Assembly (NCBI GenBank): GCA_036897485.1
Contig: JAYMTF010000055.1
Location: forward strand, 1 to 62,359
DNA: 62,359 nt
Direction: 5' to 3'
Origin: Pelargonium nanum
Lineage: Eukaryota > Streptophyta > Magnoliopsida > Geraniales > Geraniaceae
This document shows, in pieces, positions 11,176 to 23,699 of this stretch. A program made the position numbers and the translations under genes. Below the pieces are notes generated by a model that had not been told where the DNA came from, made no database searches, and saw only the letters and a program-made list of their open reading frames with translations. Each line of letters begins with the position of its first letter. The first letter of the stretch is position 1.

Positions 11176-14100
11176 TTACATCCTTGAAATTTGCAAAGGA
11201 ATCATCCCTTCGAGAATTGCATCCCTAAGACCGATCAAATCAAGCTTCTCCAACTTGCCGAGCTTATTGAAGACATGCCTCTGGCAGTTCTCGGCCGCCA
11301 TAACTCCAGCCGAGTAAGCTCCGTGCACGGATCCTTGGTTCTCCATGCTAACGGCTTCCCCTCCGAAGAAAAGATTGCCTAAAGGTGCTCGAAGTCTCTC
11401 GTAGACGTCGTTGGGTTTCCCGACCAAGTCATACGAGTAACACCCTAGCGTGTTCGGGTCTGTTCCCCAATGGGATACAAGATATTGGACCTGGTACAAA
11501 AATAACAACCACTAGTAAGCTAAGTCCATTTACAATACATATATTTGGATTGTAATTTTTGGAATGAGAATCTCATTCCTATCCCCGGTCTAGACTCCTG
11601 TTTCTGAACAAAAGTTCTAATCCAAACACTACTTAAGTTTCAAACAATCGATCACTAATAATCATAGTTTTCCCAATCAGGAAAATAATCAAAGTTAGCC
11701 CATTCCCCAATATCCTTCCCGGACACATTTCGAGCAAGCCTACAATAAAAAGAGATGTAAGACTCGCAGGCAGACCTGTCAATTCGGGCCACGGGCCATT
11801 AACGAGCCGGGTCAAAAAAAACTCCCTTGTCTATATTTTGCAACTTTTTGTTGGCCCTAAATTTTCCCAAGTGGTGAGTCACATTAGGATTAACAAAAAA
11901 TAAACAGATAAAAAACGTGTTTTTTGGCCCGGTCCTTGGACCCTAACCCACACACCGTCTACATGTTTGTGTTTAGGCATACCATGCAGAGATGGAAATT
12001 TAGTCTATTGCCACAATATACATTATATATAGATGTGGTTTAAATAATGGACATACCGGCTCAGTTGCATTAGGAAACATTTTCTTGAGCTGTGTCATCG
12101 CAAAATTTGCAGCAAATTCATCGGAGAGCTTCTCGAGATCATAAGCAAGGCTTCCAGCAGCCATGTAGACAAGGACGGGATGGCCAGTAGCTTTGTGGAG
12201 ATTGAGAAAATATCCGCAGGAATAAGAAGTCGGAGCCACGATGCCTAAGAACTCCACATTGGGCCAAAAGACGTTATCAAATTGTAAGGCGATCTTATTC
12301 TCATTCCCCATGCCAAGATCGGATATTGCAGCAACTTTCCACTCGGGCAATTTCGGTTCAAACTCAATTAAATTGGCTTTAAGGACGCCCATGGGTATTG
12401 TAACGACAGCAGCATCCGCAATAAAGTTCCTCCCATCTTCAATTGTTATTGTCACTTTATCACAGCCGTCTGATATCTTTGTAACCCTACTTGCAAAGAT
12501 GTAGAAGAATTAGAATCTTTCTTCATCAATAATAATAATAAATAAATAAAAAGTAGTTGTCATTTATAATTTGGGATAAATCCCAAAATGGTCCATGAAC
12601 TATTAGGACCCGAACAATTTTTATGCCAAAAGGGTCTCCAAACTATTGGAAACCGACCATAATGGTTCCTCAAGTTAACTTTCATTAGTTTCTCACTTAG
12701 ATGTGACATTAAAAAGGATAAAAAGATTGAAACTAATATCTAACAGGTACTAATGCCTGGTACTATTTTGGTCGACCGTCAATAGTTGAAGGATCATTTT
12801 TACATAAATCTAGTTCATGGACCAAATTGGTCAGATCACGATAGCTCATGGACCATTTTAGTTGTTTATCAAATTAATTATATGATTTATCGAACTTGTG
12901 CAACCAATGCACAAGTTATATGGGGCTTCGGAAATCGTGTTTGGTGTTTTAAAATTATTTATATTCTACCTCAAATATACAAAAAGTGCACAAAAGTGAG
13001 TGAACAAATAATAAAAAATTACAAAACCAGAATTCTAAACTAGACAAACCCCTTTATTTATATTGCGCCAAACTTTTTAAAATGAGTTGATATAAAAAAC
13101 GAATATAGAACTTTCAGTCTAACGAAATACCAAGAGCAAAGATTGGACACAATTTTTTAAAATTCTCAAAAAATATTCATTGTTTTCACCCATTGTTGTA
13201 TTACTTGTATACACTAATACACAGCCTATATGTAAACACAAGTATATATCTGTAAAATAAACATACCTGTGATTCAAGCGTACATCAATATCTTTAGCAA
13301 GGGTCTTTATGATAGGATCATAACCTTGCACCATAAGTCCATGACCTCCAGCAAGGACATGCTCCTGAACATCATACCCTTAACAACGTAAGCATTCATG
13401 AAACATAGTGGGACCCACAAGAAAGAATCCGTGATCGAAAATTAACTAATTCAAGACGAATATTAACTTACCTCGTCCCAGTTTTTAAGTGAAATCGTAT
13501 CGGCATCAGCAGCAAACCATGCTTCCATTCTACATATGTACCACTGCAGAACTTCGTGCGCTAGTCCCTCTTGTCTATAGAAAATGCAATTCATATCAGA
13601 TATGGTAGCGAGACCTGGGGATTCGGGCTGTGGGTCTAAAATGGGCCGGGCCAAAAAATCATGTGTTCCTATTTTGCAACTTTTTATCGGCCCTACCTTG
13701 TCCCACTAAGTAGCGAGGGACGTTAGGATTGAAGAAAAGTAATTCTATAAATATACGTGCATTTTTTGTCCTGGCCCATTTACGCCCGCGGCCCGCATTG
13801 CCAGGTATAAATTTGTAGCCTAAGAACAACGCAAAAGGTTGAGTATATTCAAAATTCGTTCACTTCCATACCTTAATTCTGGATGCCTATCAAATACAAT
13901 TGAAATTGCTTGAAGAACAGACATATCTTCAGTATGTTCCTCCCTTACTCCGTCCGTCTGTAAGTGTCAAGAACCGACTCATCAGCATATATTATCAAAG
14001 CAGAACTGAAAGTGACAAACTTTTCTACACTAAATTACCTTAAGATCCACATTCAACGCAGAACTCATTATGTGGGAATTTCAATTGATTGGTTAACAAA

Positions 14101-16834
14101 TTCAAACATAGCACCATACCACAGCCTGGGAGTTCTCGTATAATATATTACATAAATATATTTTATTTAATGAATTTTTTTTCGCGTATCCTAAATTTTT
14201 TAAATTGCGAACCATGTGTCTGAATGGCGTCGCGGATCGTGTCATGTGTCTAAATTGGTGCCTCCAAGGATAACATAGATAGAAACCCACCACTAGGTAA
14301 GATCTTGGAATCATTACTTATGGTTTTGCTGGAGTTTCTTACTTTAGATGCATTTCTCTACCAAAAGAAAATCCATGGGACTAATTTTGAGGGGCTTAGC
14401 ATTTACCAAAAGTATGGTCTGTCGACTAGCAAAAAGCAAGGTGTAGAGGCTATAAGATCGATCAGTGGATAAGTAATGCGATCAGTGTCCTCTTACCTCG
14501 TATTTCAAGTGGCTTACAAGGGTAAAAGTGGCATTATGGTAGTAAATTGAAATAATGTTTTTCCAATACAGATTACTTCTTCACACGTCAAGATTCTCCT
14601 AGTTCACAGTATATCGAAAGAATGGGATTCTCGATCTTGAGAATCTATGCTCTTCAATAGTTGCAATTGCAACTATAAGGAATTTAAGCATCGTATGGAA
14701 TTTATGCTATTCATAGTTGCAACCCCAACCCCAACCAATATGGAATTTACAATATCAAAAAAAGCATCGAATCCTACCCATCTTACGTACCTCTTTCAGA
14801 ATTCTCTTGAATATTTCTCCAACTTCACTGACAATATGTGGAGGAACTTGATGCCCATCCATGTCAAAAAGGGCGTAACTGAAACAACCAAATCAAAACT
14901 CTCAAGATAATAGGTCTAACTGATTTCACAAATAAACTGAATGTAAAACCAGGACTACCTTTCCAGATCATGGTCATACAACACAGAGTCGTCGCCACTA
15001 GTACGGTATAACGTCAGCCCAAGAGAGCGAATCAATGGAGCCAAGGGATTTTCATTGCAAACACCATGTAGCCTGAAGATTTTAGGAGAAAGAAAGTTGA
15101 ACGAGCATAATATCCGTCAATCTTTTCTTCTTTAAATCTTAAATGCATATATAATGGCATGAAAATTGCAAAGCACAAATCCCAAGTAAAACACCTCAAA
15201 GATGTTATATTACAAAATACTGTAAAACAAGTTTCCTCACCTAACATATAGTGACAATTAAATGTTTCAAGTATAAATACGAAAAATGAATAGGAACTTG
15301 AAATAACAAAAAATTGGAACTTGCCATGAGGCTCCCATGTCTACTGGGCAACCGAATGAGTAATCGGTATGAATTCGACCACCAAGTCTATCACGTGATT
15401 CCAGCAAGATCACCTGAACAAGATGATAATAACAAGTCATGTTACAAACATAATCAGATATTGCCACCACCTGCAATGATATTGTACAATCATAATTACC
15501 TTGAATGATGCATCCTGAAGGATGCGGGCAGCAGCAATGCCCGAAATACCACCACCAATCACTATGACTGTCGGAAGAGAACCGTGTAGCCTCTCAATGT
15601 GAGAGACAATTGCGCCTAGTCATCAGACATTAAAAGTCATCAGGGAAATCATAACAAAGACATGGTGAACATAATAATTAACTAGTTAAAAAGCAATTAG
15701 TCTTCCAAACTTAATGAATAAACAGAGGAAGTTTGAGGGTAGAAATTTGATGGTGTACTATCACGCAACCATAACATGTTTTGATGCAAAAAGTCCAACC
15801 ATGTTTTTTTTTATTAGCATTACCATCGCAGTGTTATTTTCAAAATGTCCCATTCTCTTGCCCAAACTGGTTTTCTAAGATTGATATACCAAATTCAATA
15901 AATTACACACAACCAGCAAAAAGAATTAATATGCATAAATAACAGAAGGTGATTAAATATATGTTAATTGGTGACATAGATTAGAGGAATATAATATAAT
16001 AATCATAAGTAAATCAATAATGAGGTATTAGTTGGCTAATAATTAATTAGATAAATCATATTCACTGTATTTAATAACAATTATTCAGCATCTTTTGAAT
16101 GTCATTTTAAAATGAACACAAAGTCACAAATGCATCCTAATTCCTAACTGTAAAAAAAATATTAAGGCAAGTGAAGTGTGCAAAACCTACCACTGAACTG
16201 TAAAAAATTTAATAAAAAAAATATTCTCCAGGGAAACATCAAAATCTCATTTCCATCAACACATAAACACAAATCCATCTACATTGCACGGATTTACAGA
16301 GTCCATCTACGCACTAAAATCATCAACCAAACAAGATTCTCGCATGCAAATGAGCAAACACACAAATCAATCACTTATTAAAGCCACACTAACTATTGAG
16401 AAAATCTCTGGACAACGAATCATTAGCGTCCATCGCAATCGTGAGAATCAAACAAACGGAACGACAAATCAGAACCGAATCCAACGAAATCGAGCGTGTT
16501 TCGTTTTCGCGGCTCAAATCAATTAAATTACAGATGTATAGAAGTCAATAAAATTCAAGATTGACGAGTGGTAGAGAAGAAAGAGAAGGCCACAAAACAT
16601 TGGAATCGCATTTCCATCAACACACAAACACAGATTGATCTACATTACACGGATTCAGAGCCCATTTACGTACAAAAACTCTAAACCAAACAAGATTCTC
16701 GCATGCAAACGGATACAACTTCACGATTAAACACGCAAATCAACAACAACAACAACAACAAAATCAAAAAAGCAAATAAAGAGACTACACTGACCTTTGA
16801 GAAAATCACCGGAGAACGAATCGCTAGCGTCCAT
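11176..16834 (-). CDS. Peroxisomal flavin-dependent polyamine oxidase (PAO2/3/4 type)
   Basis: Ten exons: 16795-16834, 15500-15615, 15325-15413, 14959-15072, 14791-14878, 13872-13957, 13472-13574, 13267-13364, 12057-12486, 11176-11490. They give 492 residues, normal for this clade. The FAD dinucleotide-binding motif [15 protein letters not shown] is at about 30-44, followed by [13 protein letters not shown]. Other matches are [23 protein letters not shown] and, near the end, [20 protein letters not shown]. The C-terminus SRM is a PTS1 of the kind found in Arabidopsis PAO3 and PAO4. The family back-converts spermine and spermidine using FAD and O2, releasing H2O2 and 3-aminopropanal. The exon 3 to exon 4 intron has a GC donor (TG|GCAAGT). 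Exon 1 has a degenerate second copy inside intron 1 (about 16394-16433). Confidence 0.96.
11527..11636. repeat. Degenerate MITE of the GGTAGCGTTTGGATT family
   Basis: It reads ATTTGGATTGTAATTTTTGGA at the left and AGTTCTAATCCAAACACTACTT at the right, with GAATGAGAATCTCATTCC inside. It is a shorter relative of the copies at 31629, 33605 and 40827. It lies in the last intron of the polyamine oxidase gene. Confidence 0.55.
11768..11985. repeat. Degenerate hAT-like MITE
   Basis: The left end AGACCTGTCAATTCGGGCC resembles the TIR of the intact copies. The interior has the usual GGGCCACGGGCC and GGACCCTAACCC phrases. The right end is not recognisable. It is intronic, in the polyamine oxidase gene. 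Confidence 0.5.
12575..12870. repeat. Full-length copy of the GGTCCATGAACTA TIR repeat
   Basis: About 296 bp with imperfect terminal inverted repeats of roughly 30 bp. The left end GATAAATCCCAAAATGGTCC is mirrored by GGACCATTTTAGTTGTTTATC on the right. Both ends continue into CATGAACTAT or its complement. No ORF. It lies in an intron of the polyamine oxidase gene. Confidence 0.7.
13612..13808. repeat. hAT-like MITE, diverged
   Basis: Left end GAGACCTGGGGATTCGGGC, right end GCCCGCATTGCCAGGTA, which are inverted. The interior is rich in GGGCCGGGCC and GGCCC. No clean target duplication is seen. It lies in an intron of the polyamine oxidase gene. Confidence 0.6.
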
Positions 16835-17006
16835 AGCAACAGAGAGAATCGAACAAACGGAACGACAAATCAGAACCGAATCCGACGAAATCGAGCGAGA
16901 GTGTTTTGTTTGTTTGTTTTCGCGGCTCAAATCAACAGAATTACGAATGTATAGGAATCAAAAAATTGGAGATTAACGAGTGATAGAGAAGAAAAAGGAG
17001 AAGGCC
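16231..17006. repeat. Tandem duplication of polyamine oxidase promoter, leader and exon 1
   Basis: Copy 1 (16231-16591) and copy 2 (16592-17006) align over nearly their whole length. Shared landmarks are ATTTCCATCAACACA, AAACCAAACAAGATTCTCGC, GAACGACAAATCAGAACCGA and GAGAAGGCC at both ends. Copy 2 has an extra CAA-repeat insertion (about 16741-16760). Copy 2 holds the working exon 1. In copy 1 the exon (ATG at 16431-16433 on the minus strand) has lost its GT donor and runs into an in-frame stop. Confidence 0.9.
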
Positions 17007-19978
17007 GGCAATGAAGCGGCTAGGATTGCAGGAGCGACGCAGCTTATCGAACCAGCTCATATGGCGCGATTACAGTTGTTTTTGGCGATATGGATATCGG
17101 AAGCAAGCTCTGGATCTGAAGAAGGCGGTGGTGGTGGTGGCGGCGGTGGGCAATGCGGCGGCGACGGACGATCGGAGGAGGAAGAGGCGGAGGTTGCATA
17201 GATCGGCGCTCTTCGCTTTCGCTTCTCTTTCGATTTTCTCTCTGTTTCTGTTTAATTTTATTAAAAAAAATAATTATTTAATTTTCTGCAAAAATATCTG
17301 AGAGAGCGATTCACAAGTGAACGAACTCTGGCTCTGTAATTATAGGGGCGGTTGGTTTGGAAAATATTCGACAATATTCGGGACCGAGGACGGTAATTTT
17401 GAGGGATTTGGGGGGTGTTTTGGGTATTTCAGTGGTGGAAATTAGGCGTGCCGGGTCAACCTTGTCTTGTTGCCTGTTGTTGTGACGCTGCGTGCGGGAG
17501 CCATATTAGGGTCTGTTTGGTTAGTCTCAAACTAAAACATGATTTACATCTTTTTTTCCTCTTTATTTATAGAGTTAACTACCGGTTTTTATCAGTTGAG
17601 CTACACAATATTGGTAGCTCTCCCTATAGAACCCCACTCGATTAAAGGAGTTGAACTCGCGGTATCTTATAGAAATGTGTGTGTCTTGACCATCGAATCA
17701 TCCTCTAAGAGACGAATTAACTACTATTTTATTTAGTCTCTTATTACAAGTGTCGTTAATTTTTTTAAGTAAATATAGATTGTGAGATGTCACGTCAATA
17801 GTGATTTATAACTAATGTTATTATTATATTCTTAAACATAATATAAAAAATATAAATATAGTAGATTTTGATTGTGGTATTGACTCGAAGGTGTCCCGTT
17901 TATGTTGACTTCTCATGTGGTATTCGATTTGTTGGCATATTGCACTCACATGTGGATGACAAATAGTATGAGTTAAATATAATGGTATAAGTAATATCAT
18001 TCTAAAGAAATACACATTGAAGTTCCCCACTGTTTAATATCGCGCACAAATTCCTGATTTTTTCAAAAAAGTCTTCGTTGTAGTTGTAATAGTAAATGAC
18101 AGTGTGTGTTGCCCAAGTGCCACATTGACCCCCTCCCAGAAAGGCCCCCCATAGTTTTTCTCCGAATATAGAACCTGAAAGGGGTCGGAACCACTTTAAG
18201 CGACCAGAGCCTGCAAAAAATACGGGTCAATCTCGAGTACCACAAGTGCAAGTTCAGATTTGCATTGTCAGCTCTATATGATTGCTCTTTTTACGCTTTC
18301 GGAGTTGCCAAACAAGCCTAATATCTTGGGCCCACGAGATCAAGTGGGTCACGGGGGTCCGGATCCAATACCGTGGATCTTTGCTGTTTTCCACGAAAGT
18401 AACCACTTGGGTAGCGGGGACCACATTTTGACCAATGACAGAGCTATAACAATCCAACTTGAATTGGTCCCGACCGACCCGACCCGAATTGGTCCCAAGG
18501 TTGATTTGATGTATTGATTTAATTGTCAGTCAATTTCTCACCTAAGTCTTTAATGGTTCTCCAACGGTTCAATGAGACGAAAAAATCAAGTGAAATTTGA
18601 TTCTCTATATCTTTTTCTCATATGTGATTGGACAAAATTTTCAAATATATATATTTGAAGGGTAAAACAATAATTTTATTTTATATGTTTCAAAAAATTT
18701 AAGGGTTTTATATTTTTATTTTCACATATTAGTTTAGTAATTTAATCATTTTTTCTATTTATTATTGGCTATTCGATCTTTTGGATGTAGTTTTTTATTT
18801 AGGACTCAAATCTGATACGCAAGATGTTTGGATTTTAAGTCGAATTTTGTAATTGTAGTGTAAAATTTAAACACGAATTGTCAATTTTAATATACTAAAA
18901 TTTTCACTTATAAAAAATATAATAAAATTAATTGGTTCTATATCTACAATTTCTTAGGATCTAATGTTTTTTTTTTACAGGAAATGTAAAATTTCATTAG
19001 ACTAAACGCCAAGAAGTGGAACCAAACCAACAAACTACATGCAACCGAAAGCAAACAAAAACAAAAACAAGGAAAACAACTAAATTACCGAATTGAAATA
19101 CTCTTAGGATCTAATGTTAAGATCTAATAGTATAAATAATTACCAACATTAACATATTAGATTTTCAATGGTGTCCAAATTGGGCATCTTTAAGATATTG
19201 TGTTAGTGGTCATCATATTCAAGTGGGCTATAAACAAATAGTAAACAATAATAATATGGGTTGGCAAAAGGACAAAATCTACCAAAAATTGCCATTATTG
19301 TATCATAATATAAAATAGTTAGTGCATAGCAAACGTGGGTTGTTGCTGCTTTTGTTTTTGTAATTGTAATTTATTTTTATTTTTTGAAAGTAAAATGTAA
19401 TTTATTTTTATTTTTATTTACATTACAATAAAATATGATTAACAAATCTATGTTGCTGGATGTTATCCAAATTTAGTAAATTTAGTGTATTGAATAATTT
19501 TTTAAGTAGGGGTATAGACAATGAACAAAACAAAAAAAAATGGGTTGGCAAGAAGAACAAGATTAGAGTATATATATTTGTCATTATTGTATCATAATAT
19601 AAAATTAAGACCGGCAATTTAGACCGTGACATATGACTTCACATGAATTTGAACGGAGATTAGATTAAACTAATCGTGTTTGCGTGAACAAATTTAACTC
19701 GTTTAATTAAGTGTGTTGTGATTGAGTTAGTCCCAACTTGTTTATTTGAACGGATAGTGTAACTCATTTAGTAATTCACTCATTTAAGAATACAGTTGTA
19801 AGAATTTACTCGCTACATGTCGGAAACACTTTTTTTTTCTTTCAATTTTTATAGTCCGAATAGTCTGGCTTTTATTTGTTAGTGATGAATAGAACTATTT
19901 AGCAATTCACTAATGTGATATTAAAGTTATTATGTTGACAATCAAATTACATGAATAAAATGATAATTGTTTAGCAAT

Positions 19979-20130
19979 GGGTTGTGGCTCAGTTGACAAC
20001 GCGTACTGAGATTGTGGGAAGAGCTCTCAGGTTCGATCCCCACTAAACACATCCATGGGGAGGGGTGACGAGTCTTGATTGTGACTAGGCCCCGAACCGG
20101 ATTAAACCAGTGGTTTACATAAAAAAAAAT
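19979..20130 (+). mobile_element. tRNA-derived SINE
   Basis: A-box-like GTGGCTCAGTTGACAACGCG lies near the left end and B-box GGTTCGATCCCC at about 20031-20042. The body includes CTAGGCCCCGAACCGGATTAA and the end is A-rich (ATAAAAAAAAATAT). Imperfect flanking repeats start ATAATTG on both sides (19963 and about 20134). It differs in sequence from the SINE at 982. Confidence 0.75.
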
Positions 20131-20269
20131 ATATAATTGGTTTAAATAAAAATTGGTAAATGGTTAGTGGATTGGGCCTTGGCTATTGTGAAGTCACAAC
20201 ACTAGAAAGCCCAAATTTATAAATTGTGTAAAGACCACAACGTGGGCTTGGGCCCAACCTAAATAGTTA

Positions 20270-20725
20270 AAAATACGTAAATGGACCCTAACAATGTTTC
20301 CAGAAAAATTGAAGGTCTGGTTAGAGCAATTTCGAACGAACCTGCAAAATTTGTTTGTAAAACTGAAATTCATATGACCCGCAATCCGAACAAACCCGCA
20401 TATTTTTCGGGACAAGTTAGACATTTTGAACCGGGTTCCAAAAATTTGACCAAAACCCGAATTGACATGCACCTGATAGAACTTGCAATTTGGATTCGAA
20501 TTTCAAGACAAAAATTTATAATTCAGGTTGAGTGTTCCTTCGCAAGTTGCGGGACGTCGGGCCGGACATATTCATACATTGTGCATGTTAAACCCATACC
20601 CGACCCGACCAGAGACCCGAAATCTGAACAAACACATTCATTTCGGGTTGGACAATTCAGCCCAAACTACCTATTTTGAATATGAACTCGAATAAACCCG
20701 ACCTTAAACCTATATCGGAAGCTCT
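20270..20725. repeat. Degenerate hAT-like MITE sequence
   Basis: The stretch is dense in CCCGACCCGACCAGAG, GAACCGGGTTCC, GACAATTCAGCCC and similar phrases, like the interiors of the intact MITEs. The 132-aa frame at 20281-20679 is a by-product of this repeat; it has no domain. Confidence 0.5.
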
Positions 20726-22087
20726 AGATTATCATCCCTAATTTGGTTGATTAACAATAATTAATTTTCTTACAACATAGTTGTGTTCAACAAAGATGTA
20801 TTTAATTTATAGCCGACATAATCTTGAAAAAATCATATCCGACCCTTCGATAATTTAGAGGACCACTTGACTATTTTATATTTCCATAAAATACATGTTC
20901 TAGAATATAATCCAAACAAAATTGGAGTCAAAAAATCAAAATTAACAAAATTTGATTTCAATATTCAACACCTAATTTAAAAGAGACCATGGTCTTAGTC
21001 CTTGCTTGTGGACCAAAATATGTGGATGTAATTCAAGACAAGTCTTTGATTTTTATTTTATTTTTGATTGGTTATTAATAAAATTATTTGTTAAAATAGA
21101 CATTATTCCAAATTTTGACCAAAGAAAAAAGAATCAAAATATCATTCCAAGCAATATCTTGAAGTATGATAAGTTAATTATGTTTTTATAATTATTATTT
21201 TGTGTGATAATTTCTAATAAGTATATGTTCAACTTTGATGGTCAATTTTTAACTTTCCAATAAAAAAATTAATATATTAATAAAATATATAAACGAGTAC
21301 TACAATTCAATTAGTAAACAACGAATTGTTAAGTATTCGAAATAATAGTCAAATTCTAAGAAAATTTATAAAATTCAAGTTTGTGTCATCAATTTCTTCA
21401 TCTTCTAGATATTGTTTTTGTTGATAAATTGAGGTAATATTGGTTGGTAACGAACTATATGAATGTTGAGTATAAATCGAGACCTCTACTACTTTACTGG
21501 TATATTTTGTACTAAATAAAACAAAAAAAAGTTTAAGAACTAAGTCAAAACTAGCTAAATAACATCATAATACAACATCTTTGAACAATTTTTTGTGTGA
21601 TAAAGGTCAAAACTAAAAAAAAATATCCAATATTATCCAATAAGGATATGTTTTGCCTTCACATGAATTCTTCAACTTTCAAAAACATTATTGTTCTTAA
21701 AAATTCCACTTTATCTTGTCAAATCCTATCTATTTGGGACCCATGTGATTTGAGTATTGATTCTCAATATAACTTATGGTCACATTCATTGCTTTGCAGC
21801 CCATTATTTGATTTCTAAAAATTATTAAATTTTCAAAGGACCTTATCTATATTATCATTAACTTTTTTTTTTTTGAAGTGTCTAAATTCAAATTTGCTTC
21901 AAATTAATTTTGTAGATATGCCTTGAAGCATTAACTTCTTTGAATCTAGTGAAAAATTCCAAAATTCAGAAAATTTGCTTCAAAAACCCTTCTTCAAATT
22001 AGAAGATGGTAATTCAAATTTTAAGTTATATAAATCTTACTCTATCAGTTTTCCTATTTTCTTGGCTCTTTATAAATTTGACAAAGA

Positions 22088-22255
22088 ATTTTTTTTTAAT
22101 AAGCGACGGGACAGCAGGCCTACAAAGGCTAGTGTTTCTTACTAGAGGAGTCACCCGATTTAGTTGTTAGTTCACCCCTTAAACCCGTAAATCTCACCCA
22201 ATACTGTTTGGACCAAAGCGCATCAACCGCTTAGACCAACATGCCTCAATAAGAA
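22088..22255 (-). mobile_element. Probable tRNA-derived SINE on the minus strand
   Basis: Read on the minus strand it has an A-box-like GTTGGTCTAAGCGGTTGATG, a weaker B-box-like GGGTTTAAGGGG, and a 3' A-run (ATTAAAAAAAAA). No clear target duplication is visible. Confidence 0.45.
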
Positions 22256-22507
22256 ATTGATTGACATTTTATGCAAATTTTACCCCAATAAATGTTAGTC
22301 TAATCTCAAGTGTCCTCAACTTCAACTAGAAAATAGCAACAACAAAAAATACAAAAGATTGAAACAAATTCCCTAATTTGTAATTTCTTTAGTCATCTTC
22401 TCTTGTGAAAAAGAGTACACAATCCAAAAAATAAAAAAAGAACATGTAAAATGTATGGGATTTAAATTCAAATTCAAACCCTAAAACACCAACCCTATCC
22501 TAATCTT

Positions 22508-23699
22508 TCAAGCAAAGAGAGCATTGGTGCTAGTAGACCTATGAGGAGCCATAGGTGGCTTGTTTCCCAAGAAACCACTAGGGTTTCTCTTAGAGCTCAT
22601 TTGGGAAAAGCAAGACCCTCTTGAAGCTTTTTTTGAGATGATCTTAGAGAAGCTATTTGAATGGTTGTTTTGATCAGCTAAGCCACAAGCATAGCTTCTA
22701 CAAGACTTGAGCTTCTTGTTGTATGGGTTCTCAGGCTTGGCCAAATCCTCCAAGCTCAACACATTGCTTAGAGATGTGAATGATTGGGACTTTCCTTGGT
22801 AGTGCTTTGAGAGACCTCTCCTACACAAACACAAAACACAAATTGATAAGCACAAGCACTTTAAAAAATGTACAAAATAGGAAAGTAAATAAATAAATAA
22901 GAATATTCTAGATAGGAAGGAAAAAAAAAACATTTTTTGAAAGAGGGAGAAGTGGCAAAATGGGAAGAAAAAGAATATATTTATGTGGAAAAGACTAAAA
23001 TACCCTTCAAGTGGAGCTAAGGGGCTTCTATTTTGACTCTTGAGGTGGTGATGTAAAGACTGAATTGCCCTTCAAGTGGATTGGCATTTTCAATTCTTTA
23101 TATGAAAAGACTAAACTACCCTTGAGATGGATAACATTTTTTCTAAAGGCTATCACTGCAATTTTTCATGTAAAAGACTAATTTGCCCTTGAGGGTTACT
23201 ATTAGGGTCAAAAGACTAAAATACCCTTCAGGCATCATCAACATCTCAAGATCACAGCTTGGTATTCTCTTTGCAGATGCAAGTGAGGATTGAACCATTA
23301 AAATCACAAATAAGAGTCTTCTTTTTGTTTTATTTCAAAAAAAAGAAGTAAAATTACCATATTACCCTTGTATAAGATTGAATGTTCTGAGATCACATAC
23401 CTAAAAGGAAGCTGTTGGAGAAGAGAAGACATGTCTTGAAGAGAACCATTGCTATCAATTTGTTGATGCTCTAAAGAAGATGAAGATGATGATGAAGAAG
23501 TGACCTCTTCAAGCCCTTGCTCTTCACAATCTTCTTCTCCATCTTCTTCTTCCATGGATGAATCTGAAGCTACTGATGAAGATTCAGAAGAAGAAAATGA
23601 ATCAAGCTTGTCCTCTTCATCACCACAATTACCAAAACCTTCTTCACTCAAGAACCCAAGATTGCTCTTTTGGTGCAAGTAGAAACCACAAGAATCCAT
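22508..23699 (-). CDS. OXS3: OXIDATIVE STRESS 3 (OXS3)-like protein
   Basis: Two exons, 23401-23699 and 22508-22820 (AG|GTATGT donor, TGTAG acceptor; the split Arg codon is restored), give 203 residues. The N-terminal half is acidic and Ser-rich (about 30-80). The region spanning the junction carries the family block: [20 protein letters not shown] then SFTSLSNV and [20 protein letters not shown]. The basic C-terminal part ends [13 protein letters not shown]3 proteins are small plant nuclear proteins linked to tolerance of heavy-metal and oxidative stress, probably through chromatin or stress granules; no enzymatic domain is known. The intron carries five spaced repeats of AAAGACTAAAATACCCTT type. 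A TATAAATA box lies about 140 bp upstream of the ATG (around 23835). Confidence 0.92.
22989..23235. repeat. Five-copy interspersed repeat inside the OXS3-like intron
   Basis: Copies of AAAGACTAAAATACCCTTCA start near 22990, 23055, 23105, 23172 and 23210. Each is followed by variants of AGTGGA or GAGGG. Spacing is about 40-70 bp. Confidence 0.75.

Larger units (their letters stand above)
17007..22507. other. Transposon-rich spacer between polyamine oxidase and OXS3-like genes
   Basis: No gene is supported over about 5.5 kb. A GC-rich patch (17010-17210) upstream of the polyamine oxidase gene has short ORFs of biased composition only. Other contents are degenerate hAT-like sequence (a right TIR, GCATTGTCAGCTCTA, ends at 18276), a SINE (about 19979-20130), a patch rich in ACCCGAAC and GACCCG (20270-20725) and a probable minus-strand SINE (about 22088-22255). 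Confidence 0.55.

Noticed and set aside
17011-17301. 96-aa plus-strand ORF upstream of polyamine oxidase
   Set aside because: Biased composition (Ala/Val/Arg runs), no domain and no clear promoter. It sits in the GC-rich 5' flank of the duplicated polyamine oxidase promoter.
18060-18520. Higher-GC patch with short ORFs
   Set aside because: A right-hand MITE TIR ends at 18276 and no frame gives a recognisable protein, so it is taken as old transposon sequence.
20281-20679. 132-aa ORF in the spacer
   Set aside because: It falls wholly within degenerate MITE sequence and repeats the translated phrases seen in other copies.
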